Shown: positions 6,208-8,233 of the stretch, one piece after another
Numbering within the stretch: position 1 is the stretch's first letter
How the letters are laid out: every line of letters starts with the position of its first letter
Assembly (NCBI GenBank): GCA_003154335.1
Contig: PMDE01000127.1
Span: forward strand, 22,661 to 30,893
DNA: 8,233 bases
Reading direction: 5' to 3'
Source of the DNA: Methanoregula sp.
Lineage (GTDB): Archaea; Halobacteriota; Methanomicrobia; Methanomicrobiales; Methanospirillaceae
Made by a program: the position numbers and the translations under genes
The notes under the pieces: model-generated
What the model was told of the DNA's origin: nothing
What the model saw: the letters and a program-made list of their open reading frames with translations, nothing else
Databases searched by the model: none

Positions 6208-7322
6208 GGTATATGATTTGAAGAGCGTCTAAAAAACCTTATCTCAGGATCGTTCCATGATCCGGTTAATTTACCCGATAAAGCAAGTTTTCCGCAGATC
6301 TTTTCAGTTTCCGGCAGGAGTGATCGCGCGGTCGAAGTGGCGAGAGGTGTTCCCGGCAACGGCATGAACCGATGCACGTGAACTTTTCCATACCGTGCAA
6401 CCCATTGCATCAGCCGTACAGTCATCATCTGGTCTTCATCAGTTTCAAACGGGAAACCGACGATAAAGTCTACGACCGGGGTGATCGAAAATTCATTGCA
6501 GAGATCCACCGCACGGATGACATCGTCAACGCAATGCCCCCGCAAAAGCTGCCTGAGCACCCCGTCGCTGCCCGATTGAGCTCCAAAATGGATTGTGGTG
6601 TTCGAACAGTAATTTATCAGCAATGAGAGGGATTCTTCGCAGATAAATTCCGGGCGCACTTCGCTTGGGAAAGTTCCAAAGTAGATCACATTTTCCAGTT
6701 TTAAAAAAAGACGCTCAATTTTTTCCCAACGTGGATGTACCCCGTCTGATCCATAGGCAAATGCGTTGGGTGACACAAACCGTGCATGCCTGTAGCGGTT
6801 TGCGTGCATGGCAATAGTATCAATTGAACGGTGTCGCATGCAATGCCCGAACAGGGACGGCGTCTGGCAGTACCCGCAGGCAAACGGGCACCCCCGGGAG
6901 ATTTCCACATATCCCTGCTTTTCAGAAAATGCCGGATAGGCATCAAGGCGAACACATGAATCAGCCGGTTCATAAAAAGAACCGGTAAATACACCGGGTA
7001 TTTTCCCATTTCCGCCTCTCTCGAGCTGGGTGAGTAACCGGGGAAGGGTAAATTCCCCTTCCCCGACAATCACGTAATTGGCATATTCTGCGACTTCATG
7101 CGGACACGCCGATGCATGTGGACCACCCGCAATGGTGATGACATCTGAACCGGAAATTTCGTTTCGGAACCGTGATTCGTTGATCGAGTTCAGGCTGTAA
7201 CAGGTCACATCACCGGTTGGTTTATCGACCGGGTGAAGTATGAATCCCTCCCGTTCGCATGCAGCAGATAGAGCGGCATACGAATTGCGTGCGGCATGGA
7301 TCTGCCGCCAGTTCACCTGCAT
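6204..7322 (-). CDS. B12-binding-like / radical SAM protein, MJ_1487-like family
   Basis: A 372-residue protein counted from the ATG at 7322. The N-terminal half (about 1-110) resembles a cobalamin-binding Rossmann fold, with the GGPHAS segment (66-71) and VGEGE (86-90) typical of B12/radical SAM enzymes. The classical DxHxxG cobalamin motif is not seen. The radical SAM core carries C145-x3-C149-x2-C152 (SRGCPFACGYCQTP), which binds a 4Fe-4S cluster. Further core segments are FGAQSGSD (246-253), VDFIVGFPFET (284-294) and MPLPGTPL (320-327). The reaction of this family is, to my knowledge, unknown. An in-frame TTG at 7370 is rejected because it lies inside a probable terminator. The GTG at 7316, six bases after AGAGGA, is an alternative start only two codons in. 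The gene heads a two-gene unit with the metallophosphoesterase through a 4-bp overlap. Confidence 0.9.
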   Translation of the reverse strand: MQVNWRQIHAARNSYAALSAACEREGFILHPVDKPTGDVTCYSLNSINESRFRNEISGSDVITIAGGPHASACPHEVAEYANYVIVGEGEFTLPRLLTQLERGGNGKIPGVFTGSFYEPADSCVRLDAYPAFSEKQGYVEISRGCPFACGYCQTPSLFGHCMRHRSIDTIAMHANRYRHARFVSPNAFAYGSDGVHPRWEKIERLFLKLENVIYFGTFPSEVRPEFICEESLSLLINYCSNTTIHFGAQSGSDGVLRQLLRGHCVDDVIRAVDLCNEFSITPVVDFIVGFPFETDEDQMMTVRLMQWVARYGKVHVHRFMPLPGTPLATSTARSLLPETEKICGKLALSGKLTGSWNDPEIRFFRRSSNHIP

Positions 7323-7359
7323 TCCTCTAGAGCATCCTTTTCGTGAGAAGACCGCGGTT

Positions 7360-7385
7360 AAAAAAGACAATCCTATTGGGATTTG
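7360..7385 (-). terminator. Hairpin plus T-tract terminator after the small lipoprotein gene
   Basis: On the minus strand CAAATCC (7385-7379) pairs with GGATTG (7373-7368) with one bulged A, and six T residues follow (7365-7360). It lies 10 bases past the lipoprotein stop and 38 bases before the radical SAM start, so it probably separates the two transcripts. The radical SAM promoter was not clearly located; the T/A-rich tract itself may contribute to it. Confidence 0.45.
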
Positions 7386-7394
7386 TACAGGAAT

Positions 7395-7883
7395 TTACCG
7401 CGTTCGATATTCCCTGAGCACATCATTCGTTTTATAGGTGTCACCATTATCCATACTGACCCATACTTCGACGCGGTCAATCTGACCGCTGGCGGATAAT
7501 TCACCACGTGTTCCCTGAAGATCCACTTCATCACCTTTATTGGTCCCGAGGGTTGTTGTCTGCGTGCTCCCATCCGTCCGTGTGAGCTTTACATCAATTT
7601 TTTTCACGTGTATCATCCCAAGTCCGCCCTGGAAAATGACGGGAATGATCCCGAGATAATCTTTCACCCCAACATCCACCGTGACCATGTTGTAACTTGG
7701 CACAATATCTGTCGGTCCGACAGTCAACGTGCTGACAGGTGAACCCGATCCAGTAGTCGTGGATCCAGTCGGTGTTCCGGTGCCCGGGTTCGTCACCGGA
7801 GAAGTCCCGGTACCTGTGCAACCGGCCAAGACTACCGCCCCGGACAGGAGCAGGATCACAATAAAGGTTAATCTGAACTGCAT
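7395..7883 (-). CDS. Small surface lipoprotein of unknown function
   Basis: A 162-residue exported protein. Residues 1-18 form a signal peptide (core FIVILLLSGAVV), followed by lipobox LAGC with Cys22 as the likely lipid-anchored residue. A Gly/Thr/Ser/Pro-rich linker (about 23-52) comes next, then a globular domain of about 110 residues (53-162). That domain has alternating hydrophobic positions, suggesting a small beta sandwich, and ends DRVEVWVSMDNGDTYKTNDVL. I recall similar hypothetical lipoproteins in Methanomicrobiales, but no function is known to me. The ATG at 7883 has a TATA-like box about 25 bases upstream, so the mRNA may be leaderless. The gene is monocistronic by position, ending at a hairpin terminator. 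Confidence 0.82.
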   Translation of the reverse strand: MQFRLTFIVILLLSGAVVLAGCTGTGTSPVTNPGTGTPTGSTTTGSGSPVSTLTVGPTDIVPSYNMVTVDVGVKDYLGIIPVIFQGGLGMIHVKKIDVKLTRTDGSTQTTTLGTNKGDEVDLQGTRGELSASGQIDRVEVWVSMDNGDTYKTNDVLREYRTR

Positions 7884-7903
7884 ACCTGAACGTGCGAGCC
7901 TGA

Positions 7904-7911
7904 GTTATATC
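7904..7911 (-). promoter_or_regulatory. TATA box of the small lipoprotein gene
   Basis: GATATAAC on the minus strand is centred about 24-25 bases before the A of the ATG at 7883, placing the transcript start at or very near the start codon. Confidence 0.5.
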
Positions 7912-8233
7912 ATGCTTGTGCTTGGAATAATGCGAAGGAAGTTTTTGATCCCTGGGGAAAATCTGAAAATATCAAAAACCGGATTTGGATTTCCTTCTGA
8001 GAAAAATACCGTTGGGGGAGAAGAAAGCTGAAGGATTTTCCACTTCTTTCCATAAATCTTCCTTAACACGGCGGCCTCACACTCCCCCTGATTTCTTTCA
8101 TATATGGCGATCAAGAAAATGAGGTATTGCGTTAAACTCCATTTCTCCGATTTGGCAGAATTTTTTTTCAAAAAACAAGTCTGATCCTATCGTGGCGACC
8201 AAAGAAGTATCATTTTTTTATAACGGTAATCGC
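7912..8233. other. Intergenic stretch without a convincing gene
   Basis: No open frame here has both a credible start and a recognisable product. A minus-strand frame from TTG at 8171 to 7905 encodes a Lys-rich 88-residue peptide (with KWSLTQYLIFLIAIYE) that I do not recognise; it lacks a ribosome binding site and a clear promoter. T-rich runs occur at 8161-8168 and 8213-8219. The stretch TTTTTTTATAAC at 8213-8223 could be a TATA box for a plus-strand gene beyond the right edge, but this is weak. Confidence 0.4.

Noticed and set aside
7905..8171. Minus-strand 88-codon ORF
   Set aside because: TTG start in an A/T run, no ribosome binding site, no recognised domain, and its stop lies inside the TATA box proposed for the lipoprotein. 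Kept only as a note in the intergenic entry.

Overview
The window looks like a piece of a methanogenic archaeal chromosome, most likely from the order Methanomicrobiales (a Methanoregula-like lineage). The evidence is an archaeal Pelota, a long archaeal FKBP-type isomerase, a radical SAM protein resembling the MJ_1487 family, a receiver-PAS-PAS sensor with the linker style common in these organisms, two archaeal lipoproteins, TATA-box promoters and oligo-T terminators. The genus is inference; domain and order rest on protein recognition from memory.

Layout, left to right. The 3' end of an unrecognised gene (1-168) overlaps pelA (158-1186), the ribosome-rescue factor. A possible 55-codon ORF starts at the pelA stop in an ATGA overlap. 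An oligo-T stretch near 1456-1476 ends that unit. A TATA box at 1507 then leads into a response-regulator/PAS sensor gene (1553-2815) that appears cut short by a one-base frameshift, with a PAS remnant in the next frame to 2943. On the minus strand follow a lipoprotein with two IPT/TIG domains (4132-3032) and the FKBP isomerase (4992-4315). The isomerase is divergent from a CYTH-domain, CyaB-like gene (5037-5591). The CYTH gene runs 26 bp into the 3' end of a minus-strand metallophosphoesterase gene (6207-5566). The phosphoesterase is coupled by an ATGA overlap to an upstream radical SAM gene (7322-6204). A second small lipoprotein (7883-7395) precedes that pair, separated from it by a likely hairpin terminator. 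The last 350 bases hold no convincing gene.

Most genes are housekeeping or surface genes rather than one system. The most noteworthy signals are the broken sensor gene, three TATA boxes placed so that the transcripts would begin at the start codon (leaderless mRNAs), and an intergenic stretch with an inverted repeat between two diverged 17-bp direct repeats. I did not find a convincing new defence, mobile or biosynthetic system.
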